Assembly: GCA_904420075.1 (NCBI GenBank)
Contig: CAJFTX010000008.1
Location: forward strand, 1-62,594
From: an uncultured Clostridia bacterium
GTDB lineage: Bacteria > Bacillota > Clostridia > Oscillospirales > Feifaniaceae
Direction: 5' to 3'
DNA length: 62,594 nucleotides
This document shows, in pieces, positions 33,502 through 42,060 of the stretch (the first letter of the stretch is position 1; each line of letters begins with the position of its first letter). The position numbers and the translations under genes were made by a program. The notes below the pieces were generated by a model. That model did no database searches. It saw only the letters and a program-made list of their open reading frames with translations, and was not told where the DNA came from.

Positions 33502-34797
33502 CTAGTTGACCCGCTCCAGCTCTCCGCCGTCGGGCACCTGAACCTTTTTAATCCGTGCGCCGAGCGCCGTGAGCTTCGTCACAAAATCCTCGTAACCGCG
33601 CTCGATATGGTAGATATCCTCCACCTCGCTCGTGCCGGAGGCGGAAAGCGCCGCAATCACAATCGCCGCGCCCGCGCGCAGGTCGCACGCTTTGACTGAC
33701 GCGGGCGAGAGCTCGCTGACTCCCTCGTAGACGGCGACCTTTCCGTCCACCTGGATGACCGCGCCCATTCTCTTCAGCTCGTCCACATAGCGGTACCGGT
33801 TGTCCCAGACCCCTTCGGTGACGATGCTCGTCCCCTTCGCGGTGGCGAGCAGCACCGCCAGCTGCGGCTGCATATCGGTCGGAAAGCCCGGGTAGGGCAG
33901 CGTCTTGATGTTCGCCTTCTCCAGCCGTTTGCCCGGCTCCTTTCTGACCACGACCGAGTCGTCCTTTTCGATCACCTCGGCTCCCATCTCCTCAAGCTTC
34001 GCCGTGATCGATTCAAGGTGCTTTGGAATGACGTTGCAGATCTCGATCTCGCCTCCGGTCGCCGCCGCGAGCGCCATATAGGTTCCCGCCTCAATCTGGT
34101 CCGGGATAATCGAATAGCTCCCGCCGTGCAGTTCCCGCACGCCTTTGATCTTGATCACGTCGGTGCCCGCGCCCTTGATATCCGCTCCCATCGAGTTTAG
34201 AAAGTTTGCAACATCGACGATGTGCGGCTCCTTCGCCGCGTTCTCGATCACCGTGACCCCCTCCGCGCGCACCGCCGCAAGCATAATGTTGATCGTCGCG
34301 CCGACCGTGACCACGTCGAGATAGATGGTGTTCCCGTGCAGCCCGTCTCTGGTCGTCGCGTCGATCATCCCGTGCTCAATGTTGATCTCCGCTCCCAGCG
34401 CCTCAAATCCCTTGATGTGCTGGTCGATCGGGCGCACGCCGAAGTAGCATCCGCCCGGCAGATCGATCGTCGCCCGGCCGAACCGGCCGAGCAGCGCCCC
34501 GATAAAATAGTAGGACGCGCGCATGCTGCGCGCCATATCGTGCGGCGGGGCGACCGACCGCAGATGTGAACAGTCGATTTCGAATGTGTTCTTATTGATC
34601 ATCTTGACCGAGGCCCCCATCTTGTAGAGCATCTCGACCATGTGATTTACATCGCTGATATTCGGAATATTTTCAATGCGACAGGGCCCATCGACCAGAA
34701 TGGCCGCCGGGATGATCGCCACCGCGGCATTCTTCGCGCCGCTGATGTCCACCCGGCCATAGAGCGGATTGCCGCCAGAAATCAGATACTTCTCCAA
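33502..34797 (-). CDS. murA: UDP-N-acetylglucosamine 1-carboxyvinyltransferase
   Basis: A 431-residue enzyme for the first committed step of peptidoglycan synthesis, adding enolpyruvate from PEP to UDP-GlcNAc. Catalytic features are Lys22-Asn23 in ISGAKNAAV and Cys117 in LPGGCYFG, the residue hit by fosfomycin. PYPGFPTDMQPQ is another family motif. A TTG start at 34797 gives the family opening MEKYLISGGNPL with AAGGG upstream; a GTG four codons earlier touches the ribosome site. It lies between walI and walJ, so wall synthesis and its WalRK control are neighbours. Confidence 0.95.
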   Translation of the reverse strand: MEKYLISGGNPLYGRVDISGAKNAAVAIIPAAILVDGPCRIENIPNISDVNHMVEMLYKMGASVKMINKNTFEIDCSHLRSVAPPHDMARSMRASYYFIGALLGRFGRATIDLPGGCYFGVRPIDQHIKGFEALGAEINIEHGMIDATTRDGLHGNTIYLDVVTVGATINIMLAAVRAEGVTVIENAAKEPHIVDVANFLNSMGADIKGAGTDVIKIKGVRELHGGSYSIIPDQIEAGTYMALAAATGGEIEICNVIPKHLESITAKLEEMGAEVIEKDDSVVVRKEPGKRLEKANIKTLPYPGFPTDMQPQLAVLLATAKGTSIVTEGVWDNRYRYVDELKRMGAVIQVDGKVAVYEGVSELSPASVKACDLRAGAAIVIAALSASGTSEVEDIYHIERGYEDFVTKLTALGARIKKVQVPDGGELERVN

Positions 34798-34897
34798 AAA
34801 ACAACTCACCCTTCACCAGAAGTCGTTATACTGCTAAAGATTATAATACTATAATTTGAGAGAAAAGGAAAGAAATTTTTCAAAGATGCGTTTCCCC

Positions 34898-35710
34898 TCA
34901 GTCCAGGCTCACCTCTCCGTCGAGCCCCACCCGATAGGTCAGCCCTCCCCTGCTTCGAATCAGATAGACCAGCGTGGAATTATAAGTCCCCCAGGTGTTG
35001 CGGTAGACGCTGAGCGTCGGCTGAACTGAGGCGACGCTCACCTGTTGTCCTCCCAGGTAGTCCGCCAGATCGAAGAGGGCGTCCACCGCGTTGCGCGTCC
35101 CGCGCGCGGGGGTGGCGATGCGCGTGTCGAGCACCAGCTTTCCCTGCACCTCCCGCAGCTCGCCGCCGTCGAGCGTCGCATCCAGATAGCAGCCCTCGAT
35201 CTGCACCCCCCGGGCGTACTCGCGAAAGCGCACCACCCGGTGGTCCCCATCCCGGCGGATATTCTCCTGTACCAGCTCGAACTCCTCCGCGCCGATCGCC
35301 CGCTCGAGGAATTCCTTCACCTCGCCGGTGCGGCGGAAAACCTCCGGATACCCCTCCGCGAAGGTCGCCGAGAAGCTGAAATAGTCCTCAGTCCGATAGT
35401 TCCCGTAGCCGTTCCGGTACTCCGTCACCGGCTGATACTCCCCCGTCTCCCCGAGCAGCGCCCGCAGGAAAGCGGTCATCCGGGTCCCCGCAGGGGCCAG
35501 GCGCTGGGTGACCATCGCACACTTTAGGCGCGGCACCGCCTCCACCTCCACCTCGATCCCGCGGGCCGCGAGCAGCGGGACCGCCTCCTCGACATAGGTG
35601 GCGTCAATATAGTGTTCCCTCTGGTAGTCGCTGACCAGCAGCGTGAGCATCGCGAGATTCACAAGCAGCAGGGCCGCGATTAAAATCAGCTTCACCTGTC
35701 CCCAGCGCAC
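34898..35710 (-). CDS. walI: WalI/YycI-type regulatory membrane protein
   Basis: A 270-residue protein with one N-terminal membrane helix (about 5-28) and an extracytoplasmic beta-rich domain. By position and architecture it is YycI, which with YycH modulates WalK activity through membrane contacts. The tail has the YycI-like TWGTYNSTLVYLIRSRGGLTY region in part (about 235-260). The start is GTG with AGGAGG 7 bases upstream. It follows walH by 15 bases. Sequence identity to known YycI is low, so the call rests on context. Confidence 0.8.
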   Translation of the reverse strand: MRWGQVKLILIAALLLVNLAMLTLLVSDYQREHYIDATYVEEAVPLLAARGIEVEVEAVPRLKCAMVTQRLAPAGTRMTAFLRALLGETGEYQPVTEYRNGYGNYRTEDYFSFSATFAEGYPEVFRRTGEVKEFLERAIGAEEFELVQENIRRDGDHRVVRFREYARGVQIEGCYLDATLDGGELREVQGKLVLDTRIATPARGTRNAVDALFDLADYLGGQQVSVASVQPTLSVYRNTWGTYNSTLVYLIRSRGGLTYRVGLDGEVSLD

Positions 35711-35725
35711 CGCGCCACCTCCTCT

Positions 35726-37180
35726 CTAGTCTTCCTCGCCGACGCTGTAATACTCGGGAGTGAGCTCCGCGCTCCCCTCCTCGATCGGGTCGAGATACAA
35801 AATTTCCATCCGGCTGTAGGCCTCCCCTTTCAGCGCGAGCGCCTGAGCCATCTGCAGCACATTCATCCGCTTGGTATCGGGCCCGGTCCGGACATAGTTT
35901 CGCGCGTGGATCTCGCCCTCCACAAAGTAGCCGTTCCGATAGGTGAGGGTCGCGGCGCGGACCGTCCCGCCCTCCCCGTCCGTCAGACGGACCCGTACCC
36001 CCTCGAGCACATAGTCAAATCCGACCACCAGCGCCTGCTGCTCCGGGTCGTAGTAGGCCTCCTCAAAGCGGAGCACCGCCTCCCCCCCGACCAGCTCCTG
36101 CTCGATCGAACTGAAGAGCGACTGCGCCGCGTAGAGCACATCGCAGACCGAGTATTTCTCGGGGCTCGTGCCACCGACCAGGTCGCTGATCGCGAGGCCC
36201 GCGGTGTCCTCGCTCACCTGAAAGCTGATCTCTCCTCCCGGCGTGACCCGCACGCTTGAGCGGTTTTCGATATAGACCTGGTCGCCCTCCTGGGTGGTGC
36301 GGCGGCTGATGCTCCCCGGGTTGAAGGAGAGCGCCACGAGCAGATTTTCAAGCGACTGCTCCTGGAATCGCCCCTCCACATAGATCGGGTTGGTGGCAAA
36401 GCAGAGCTCGGGGGCAATTCCCTCCTCCGCCGGGAATACGAGCTGGCGCTCGAGCGCGCCGCCCCTCTCATACCGTTCGGATACCGTCCGGCCCGGCAGG
36501 CTGTCCGCCCGGCCGATCAGCGAGACCGGCTGAGCCCCGCCGCCGGTGCGCAGCGTGCGGAAGTAGCTCGAAAATCCTGAGGCATAAACCGCCTCCGACC
36601 GGAAGCGCAGATACCGTCCGTCCACAAGCTGCACCAGCGCCTCGCTGCCCCCGTTTTGCTCCCGCAGCACAAGATAGCGGAACCGCGCGTCCGCCGGCAC
36701 ATTCTGGTCGTTCTTTCCTGCCACCTGCAGAAAGAGGCGCAGCGAGAGCGGACGTCCGAAGTCCACAACCACACTGCCCTGCTCGCCGCAGAGCGCGTTC
36801 CACGCGTCCTCGTCCGTCTCCTCGGGAACCGTCTCCAACACCGCCTCCAACACCGGCTTCAGCTCGGTGTAGCTCTCGAGAGTGCTCGACATCTGATAGG
36901 CGGTGGAGACCGGCGCATCCTCCGCGTTATAGGTCAGCGAACTCGGAAAGGCGAAGCGGCTGCTGTAGTCGTACGGGTCGAGGCTGCCGACCTGCTTCGG
37001 GAGCATCTCCGCCAGCTCGTCAAATCCGAGCGAGCGCAGCACCGTGCGCAGGCTGGTCTCAAAATCTCCTCTCGCCTCGACCGGCAGATTGCGAAAAACC
37101 AGCAGCTGCACCGAAAAGAGCAGCATCGTCAGCAGCAGAAACAGCAGAATACAGGTTTTCAAAAATTCTTTCGATCTCAC
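35726..37180 (-). CDS. walH: WalH/YycH-type regulatory membrane protein
   Basis: A 484-residue protein with one N-terminal membrane helix (about 8-28) and a large extracytoplasmic part. The central and C-terminal regions include FDYVLEGVRVRLTDGEG and TLTYRNGYFVEGEIHARNY (in part), typical of the YycH fold. It starts with GTG at 37180, three bases after the walK stop, with AAGAGGAT upstream. YycH and YycI are known to restrain or tune WalK. Confidence 0.85.
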   Translation of the reverse strand: MRSKEFLKTCILLFLLLTMLLFSVQLLVFRNLPVEARGDFETSLRTVLRSLGFDELAEMLPKQVGSLDPYDYSSRFAFPSSLTYNAEDAPVSTAYQMSSTLESYTELKPVLEAVLETVPEETDEDAWNALCGEQGSVVVDFGRPLSLRLFLQVAGKNDQNVPADARFRYLVLREQNGGSEALVQLVDGRYLRFRSEAVYASGFSSYFRTLRTGGGAQPVSLIGRADSLPGRTVSERYERGGALERQLVFPAEEGIAPELCFATNPIYVEGRFQEQSLENLLVALSFNPGSISRRTTQEGDQVYIENRSSVRVTPGGEISFQVSEDTAGLAISDLVGGTSPEKYSVCDVLYAAQSLFSSIEQELVGGEAVLRFEEAYYDPEQQALVVGFDYVLEGVRVRLTDGEGGTVRAATLTYRNGYFVEGEIHARNYVRTGPDTKRMNVLQMAQALALKGEAYSRMEILYLDPIEEGSAELTPEYYSVGEED

Positions 37181-37183
37181 GGC

Positions 37184-38977
37184 CTAATCCTCTTCCGGTT
37201 CCGGCTGCTCGGAGTGCCTCGGCAGCTGAATGACGACCTCTGTCCCCTTGTTCTCGACGCTGGTGATACCGATTTTACCGTGGTGGGCCTCCACGATCTC
37301 CTTGGCGATCGCAAGCCCGAGCCCCGTCCCGCCCATCGCGCGGGAGCGCGCCTTGTCCACCCGGTAGAACCGCTCGAAGATGCGCGGCAGGTCCTTCTCC
37401 GGGATGCCGATGCCGTTGTCCGAGACCTTGAAGTAGACGTGCCCGGCGTCCTCCGCCGCGCGCAGCTCGATCCGGCCACCCGGCTTTGTGTACTTGGTCG
37501 CATTTGAGACGATGTTGATCAGCACCTGCTCGATCTTCTCCCGGTCGCCGGTCATCTCCCCGAGCTCCGGTCCCGCCTCAAAGACGAGCTGCTGGCCCTT
37601 GTTCTCCGTCTGGATCGCCATCGCATCGTGTACCCGTTTCAGCATCCCCGAGATCGGGAAGGTGGAAAATTTGAATTCCGCCTTGTTGTTGTCGAGCTTT
37701 GAGAGCTGCATCAGATCCTTCACAATGCGGATCATCCGGTCGGTCTCGTTGACTACGATCTGCAAAAAGTGTTCGGTCGTCTCGCGGGAGATCTCCTTGT
37801 CGTCGAGCACCGTCTCACTGTAGCTCTTAATATTGGTAAGCGGCGTGCGCAGCTCGTGCGAGACGTTCGCAATGAACTCCCGGCGCGCCTGGTCCAGCCG
37901 CTGCTGCTCGGTGATGTCGTGGATCACGACAATCACCCCCTGCGCGCCGCGCTTCTCCTCCTGGGCGACGAACGGCGCGATGTGGAACATCAGGTGCCGC
38001 TCCCCGATCTTGCGCTCGACGATGATATACTTTCCTCCCCGCAGCGTCTTCGCCGCGGTGAAGGTCTCGCTCATGCCGATCCTTCCGAACACATCGTCAA
38101 ATTTGCAGGAGAGCTCCTCCCAGCTCTCCCCGAGCATCTGCTCCGCGGTCCTGTTGATGTGCAGCAGCGTCCCCTCGCTGTCAAATGCGGCGACGCCGTC
38201 GGTCAGATAGAGGAAGATGGTCTTGAGCTTCTCCCGCTCGCCGTCGATGTCGTCGAGGGTGTCCTTGAGCACGTCCGCCATGTTGTTGAACGTCTCAGAG
38301 AGGGTGCCGATCTCGTCCTTCGAGTGCACCTCGATGTGCCCCGAGAAGTCGCCGGACGCAACCTTGAGCGCGCTCTTTGTGATGTTCTCGATCGGATTTG
38401 TGATCGTCTTTGCGAGCAAAAAGGAGAGCACCACCGCCACCAGCATTCCAAGGAAGAGGGTCTCCACGATGATCGAGATGAGCACCCAGTTTAAGTCCTG
38501 CATCTCCTCCTTGGTATCCTTGATATAGACGATGTAGCGCAGCTCGCCGTCCACCGTGACCGGCTGCGCGTAATCCATATATTCGCTGCCGAAGTCGGTG
38601 TTCTTCCCCTCGCCGCCGCTCATCACGCTGATGATGTTCTCACTGCGCTCCAGCTCCTCGCCCAGCACCGGGCTCGACCCGGTGAGAAAACTGCCGTCCG
38701 CCGACAGTATGTAAAAATGCCGGTAGGAGTCGATGCCGAGCGGGCCGGAGCTCACCCGCATAATCTCGTAGAGCTCGTCCGCGCCGTTTTCTCCGGCGGC
38801 CGCCTGGGTGAGCTCCGCAATCCGGTCGTCGTCAAAAAAGGCCTCCATCTGCTTTTCAAAGTCGTTGTCGTAGAAGACCCCCACGCGGTTGACCATCACC
38901 GCGCCGACGATCAGCATCGTCGACACGGTGAGCAGCACCAGAATCAGCACCAGTTTTGTCTGAACGCTCTTTGCCAT
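37184..38977 (-). CDS. walK: WalK-type sensor histidine kinase
   Basis: A 597-residue kinase with the full WalK layout. Two membrane segments (about 7-29 and 164-188) enclose an extracytoplasmic sensor domain. A HAMP domain (about 189-240), a PAS domain (about 250-355), the HisKA motif FIANVSHELRTPL with His374, and a HATPase domain with NIVSNATKYT, DNGIGIP and GTGLGLAI follow. WalK senses cell-wall precursor or cross-linking state and phosphorylates WalR. It lies 17 bases downstream of walR. Confidence 0.95.
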   Translation of the reverse strand: MAKSVQTKLVLILVLLTVSTMLIVGAVMVNRVGVFYDNDFEKQMEAFFDDDRIAELTQAAAGENGADELYEIMRVSSGPLGIDSYRHFYILSADGSFLTGSSPVLGEELERSENIISVMSGGEGKNTDFGSEYMDYAQPVTVDGELRYIVYIKDTKEEMQDLNWVLISIIVETLFLGMLVAVVLSFLLAKTITNPIENITKSALKVASGDFSGHIEVHSKDEIGTLSETFNNMADVLKDTLDDIDGEREKLKTIFLYLTDGVAAFDSEGTLLHINRTAEQMLGESWEELSCKFDDVFGRIGMSETFTAAKTLRGGKYIIVERKIGERHLMFHIAPFVAQEEKRGAQGVIVVIHDITEQQRLDQARREFIANVSHELRTPLTNIKSYSETVLDDKEISRETTEHFLQIVVNETDRMIRIVKDLMQLSKLDNNKAEFKFSTFPISGMLKRVHDAMAIQTENKGQQLVFEAGPELGEMTGDREKIEQVLINIVSNATKYTKPGGRIELRAAEDAGHVYFKVSDNGIGIPEKDLPRIFERFYRVDKARSRAMGGTGLGLAIAKEIVEAHHGKIGITSVENKGTEVVIQLPRHSEQPEPEED

Positions 38978-38994
38978 CCGTCTCCCGCCTTATC

Positions 38995-39690
38995 TCAAAA
39001 ATTTGCATTGAACAGGTAGCCCTGACCCCGCTTGGTCAGAATATACTGTGGGGCCGCGTCGTCGTCCTCCACCTTCTCACGCAGCCGGCGCACCATCACG
39101 TCCACCGCCCGCAGATCGCCGTAGAACCCCTCGTAGTGCCAGACCTTGCTCATCAGCTCCTCCCGGGAGAACACCGTATTCGGATTGGTCATAAAGAAGC
39201 TGAGCAGCGCAAACTCCTTGCCCGAGAGGCCGAGCAGCACCTCCCCCTTGCGCACCTCCATCTTCGCCGGGTCGAGCTTGATGTCCCCGATCTGGAGCAG
39301 GCCCTCCGGCCCCTCCGGCCGCTGATAGCCCACCCGCCGGATGTGCGCCCGAATGCGGGAGATCAGCTCCTTCATGCTGAACGGCTTTGTCATATAGTCG
39401 TCCGCGCCGAGGTCGAGGCCCATCACCTTGTCCTCCTCCTCCTCGCGCGCCGTCAACATGATAACCGGCGTGATCGAGACCTTCCTCAGCTCGCGCAGCA
39501 CCTCCCAGCCGTCCATCTTCGGCAGCATCACGTCGAGCAGAATGAGGTCGCAGTCCTCCCTCGTCGCGATCTCAAGGCCGCTCTCGCCGTCGTAGGCGCA
39601 GACCGGCTCAAACGCCTCGCGCTTCAAATTGTGCGCGATAATATCCGCAATATTCTTCTCATCCTCGATGATCAAAATTTTCTCGCTCAT
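38995..39690 (-). CDS. walR: WalR-type response regulator
   Basis: A 231-residue OmpR-family regulator. The receiver domain has the acidic pair at 10-11 (IIEDEKN), phospho-acceptor Asp53 in LILLDVMLP, and the switch Lys in DDYMTKPF. The winged-helix domain covers about 130-230, with LSGKEFALLSFF and VDVMVRRLREKVE. WalR is the essential regulator of autolysins and wall endopeptidases in low-GC Gram-positives. It leads the walR-walK-walH-walI unit. A likely target in view is the M23 endopeptidase just upstream. Confidence 0.95.
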   Translation of the reverse strand: MSEKILIIEDEKNIADIIAHNLKREAFEPVCAYDGESGLEIATREDCDLILLDVMLPKMDGWEVLRELRKVSITPVIMLTAREEEEDKVMGLDLGADDYMTKPFSMKELISRIRAHIRRVGYQRPEGPEGLLQIGDIKLDPAKMEVRKGEVLLGLSGKEFALLSFFMTNPNTVFSREELMSKVWHYEGFYGDLRAVDVMVRRLREKVEDDDAAPQYILTKRGQGYLFNANF

Positions 39691-39782
39691 CGGCTCCCCC
39701 TCCTCAGACAGTCTATCTCTCGTCCGGCCGGAGCTCCGCCCACACAGCTCGCCCCGCGGCCGTCCTCCTCGCTACAATTACT

Positions 39783-39798
39783 GATATAATATTATATC
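39783..39798 (-). promoter_or_regulatory. AT-rich palindromic -10 region of walR
   Basis: A perfect 16-base palindrome, GATATAATATTATATC, carries TATAAT on each strand about 95 bases upstream of walR. It could hold the walR -10. No good -35 is visible. Confidence 0.45.
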
Positions 39799-39832
39799 CC
39801 AATCCGGCAAAAAAAGCCATCCCAAAACTGAG

Positions 39833-39860
39833 GCGCCCTCCCGGTGACCCGGGAGGACGC
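39833..39860 (-). terminator. Terminator after the M23 endopeptidase
   Basis: Twelve-base arms (39833-39844 with 39849-39860, one mismatch) form a GC-rich hairpin followed on the minus strand by CTCAGTTTTGG. The T-run is weak. Confidence 0.6.
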
Positions 39861-39864
39861 TTCT

Positions 39865-41733
39865 CTATGAGATATAGTTCCACGGGTTCTGGAACGCCCC
39901 GTTTTTGATCACCTCAAAATGGCAGTGCGGCCCGGTGGAGTTGCCGCTGCTGCCGACCCGGCTGATCGCCTCTCCCTTGGCCACCTTCTGTCCGACCTTC
40001 ACAAGCAGCGCGCTGTTGTGCGCGTAACGGGTTTTCAGCCCGTTTCCGTGATCGATCACGACGCACCAGCCGTAGCTTCCGCTCCAGCCGGCGGTCACCA
40101 CCGTGCCGCCGTCCGCCGCGACGACGATCGTCCCCGTCGGATTTGCAAAGTCCACGCCGGTGTGCGGCTTTCCGCTCGAGTAGCGGCCGTAATTTGCGGT
40201 GATGGTGCCGCCCACCGGACGGCGCATCGTGCCGGTCGGCCCCTTCTCAGGCATCGCCTTGGCGCCCACGAGCACCTGTTCGGCCACCGGCTCACGCGCA
40301 ACCACGCGCGCGATCTCCTGCCGGCCGGTCTCGACGCCGTCGACAAAGGTGACCTCCGCCGTCACGCTGTAGGCCCCGGCCACACCTGCGACCTCCACCT
40401 TCGACTGTCCCTTGTAGAGCGCGTCGGTCTCGGTCCTCACCGTCTCAAAGGGGATCTCCTCCTCGTAGGTCACCGTCTCCACCGTCTTGACCTGGAGCGG
40501 CTGGGAGCGGAGAGTGACCCGCACCGTCTCCCCCTCGGAGAGACCGTCTTTCAGCGTCTCCGCATTGAGCGCCTCAAACTCGGCCGCCGTCATGCCGAAC
40601 CCGTCCGCGATCGCCTGGGCCGTGTCGCCCGCCTCCGCGGTGTAGATCCGCTCCATCGGGGTCGAAGCGCTGATGTACTCCGAGATCTCGAGCAGCGACG
40701 CCTCGTACTGCTTCGGCATCAGCCCCTCGCGCACCTCCACCTTCTGCACAAAGTCGTTGCGCCCGGTGCCCGAGCTATGGGTCACCAGGTACTGCGCGAG
40801 CGTCTCCTCGATCCCCTCCCCGTTCGGATTGACCGCGATCAGCTCCCCGTCGACATAGAGGCCGTAGGACTCCCCGACCACGTCGCTCGCCTTGCTGTAG
40901 AGTAGATCGGTGATCCCCTTCGTGGTGCGGGTCTCGTCCCGGCGGATCATGCTGCTCTGGAAGGTGGGCTGCACGGTGATCTCATAGGGGGCGCCGGTCG
41001 TCTCGGCGATATAGGTCTCCACGCTCTGGAGCACCGTATCAAAGTCCTCCTTCGAGGCGAGCACTCCGACCTCTTTGCCGTCGATGCTCACCCGCACGCC
41101 GAGCATATAGTCCTTCGCGATCAGCACCACAGTGAGGATCAGTCCCGCGCAGAGCAGCGGCGCCCCCACCCGGGCGACCCGCCGGTAGCTCCCGCGGAGA
41201 ATCCGCTCCTTCTCCTCCTCGGTGAGCGGGAGGGTGATCTCCTCCCGCCTCATCCCGCTGAGCACGGAGAGCAGCGTCACTTTCGCCGGATATTTCTTCT
41301 TCGGCTCCCGGGCCGCACGCGCGACCTGCCGGCCGCGCAGACGCCGGTATCCCCGGCGCAGCAGTACCATTCCCCGCCGGAGCAGACGTCTGCCCTTGCG
41401 CGCGACAAAGCGGAACGCGGGCAGAAGCGCCCGCTCCCACAGGAGATCCCAGCCGGTCAGAATCAGCAGGCCCAGCCGGTAGATCGCCAGAATCACCGCC
41501 CGGCAGATCTTCTTCATAAGCCGCGCGGCAAGCGCCGCCGCCCGTTTGCCGCGGCGCGCAGCCCGCGCCGCGCGGACGGACGCACCGCTTCTGTCCGCTC
41601 CGCCTTTTTTCCTCGCCGCGGCAGCCCGCCCTGCGCGGGCGGGCGGGCGCTCCTCTGTGGGGGCGGGCCCTCTGCGCGGCGGCGCGGCGGTCTTTTTTCC
41701 CTTTTTCTTCTCTTCCCGATAGATCGGTCTCAT
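39865..41733 (-). CDS. M23 endopeptidase with basic N-terminus, G5 and LysM-like domains
   Basis: A 622-residue wall enzyme. Residues 1-180 are extremely Arg/Lys/Ala-rich with a hydrophobic segment at about 78-97. The clear membrane helix is at about 190-207, so the basic region should be cytoplasmic. Outside follow a long linker, a LysM-like segment (about 366-405, AGDTAQAIADGFGMTAAEFEALN in part), a G5 domain (about 410-480) and the M23 peptidase domain (about 505-617). Zinc ligands are His524 and Asp528 in HTGVDFA, with His605 in HCHFE. It probably cuts peptidoglycan cross-links. A strong promoter lies at 41793-41821, and position beside walR suggests WalR control. Confidence 0.9.
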   Translation of the reverse strand: MRPIYREEKKKGKKTAAPPRRGPAPTEERPPARAGRAAAARKKGGADRSGASVRAARAARRGKRAAALAARLMKKICRAVILAIYRLGLLILTGWDLLWERALLPAFRFVARKGRRLLRRGMVLLRRGYRRLRGRQVARAAREPKKKYPAKVTLLSVLSGMRREEITLPLTEEEKERILRGSYRRVARVGAPLLCAGLILTVVLIAKDYMLGVRVSIDGKEVGVLASKEDFDTVLQSVETYIAETTGAPYEITVQPTFQSSMIRRDETRTTKGITDLLYSKASDVVGESYGLYVDGELIAVNPNGEGIEETLAQYLVTHSSGTGRNDFVQKVEVREGLMPKQYEASLLEISEYISASTPMERIYTAEAGDTAQAIADGFGMTAAEFEALNAETLKDGLSEGETVRVTLRSQPLQVKTVETVTYEEEIPFETVRTETDALYKGQSKVEVAGVAGAYSVTAEVTFVDGVETGRQEIARVVAREPVAEQVLVGAKAMPEKGPTGTMRRPVGGTITANYGRYSSGKPHTGVDFANPTGTIVVAADGGTVVTAGWSGSYGWCVVIDHGNGLKTRYAHNSALLVKVGQKVAKGEAISRVGSSGNSTGPHCHFEVIKNGAFQNPWNYIS

Positions 41734-41792
41734 CGAAACGCTCCGTTTCTCCCGGCACGGTTCTGCCGGATTCTCCCCCCGATTTCTTTCCT

Positions 41793-41821
41793 ATTATAAC
41801 GAATGGGGAAAATCGTGTCAA
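41793..41821 (-). promoter_or_regulatory. Consensus promoter for the M23 endopeptidase
   Basis: On the minus strand TTGACA (41816-41821) and TATAAT (41793-41798) are both perfect, with 17 bases between them. The gene starts about 60 bases downstream. Confidence 0.88.
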
Positions 41822-41961
41822 ATTCCGCGCAAAAAATGGCGCGGCGAAGCCCCCGCATCGGGCGGGCTCCGGCCGAGAAGCAAAAAGAGACTCCGTCTGC
41901 TCCGCCGTCCCCCTTCGAGAGCCGTAGGGACGCCATGCCGCCTGGCTCTCCTCCTCACAGA
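41822..41961. other. Spacer between the M23 gene and the corrinoid island
   Basis: Nothing recognisable is seen between the promoter at 41793-41821 and the terminator at 41962-41993. Confidence 0.5.
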
Positions 41962-41993
41962 AAACTCCCCGGGACGGCTGCCCCGGGGAGTTT
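41962..41993 (-). terminator. Terminator after the corrinoid methyltransferase operon
   Basis: A perfect outer stem of about 12 base pairs (AACTCCCCGGG with CCCGGGGAGTT) is followed on the minus strand by TTTTCTG. It ends the minus-strand operon that starts at 45963. Confidence 0.8.
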
Positions 41994-42060
41994 GCGTCTG
42001 CTCTGCGCGGCCGCGCGGCAGAGTCCTCCGCGCGCGCCGTTGCTTGTCTGCGTCCTTTTC

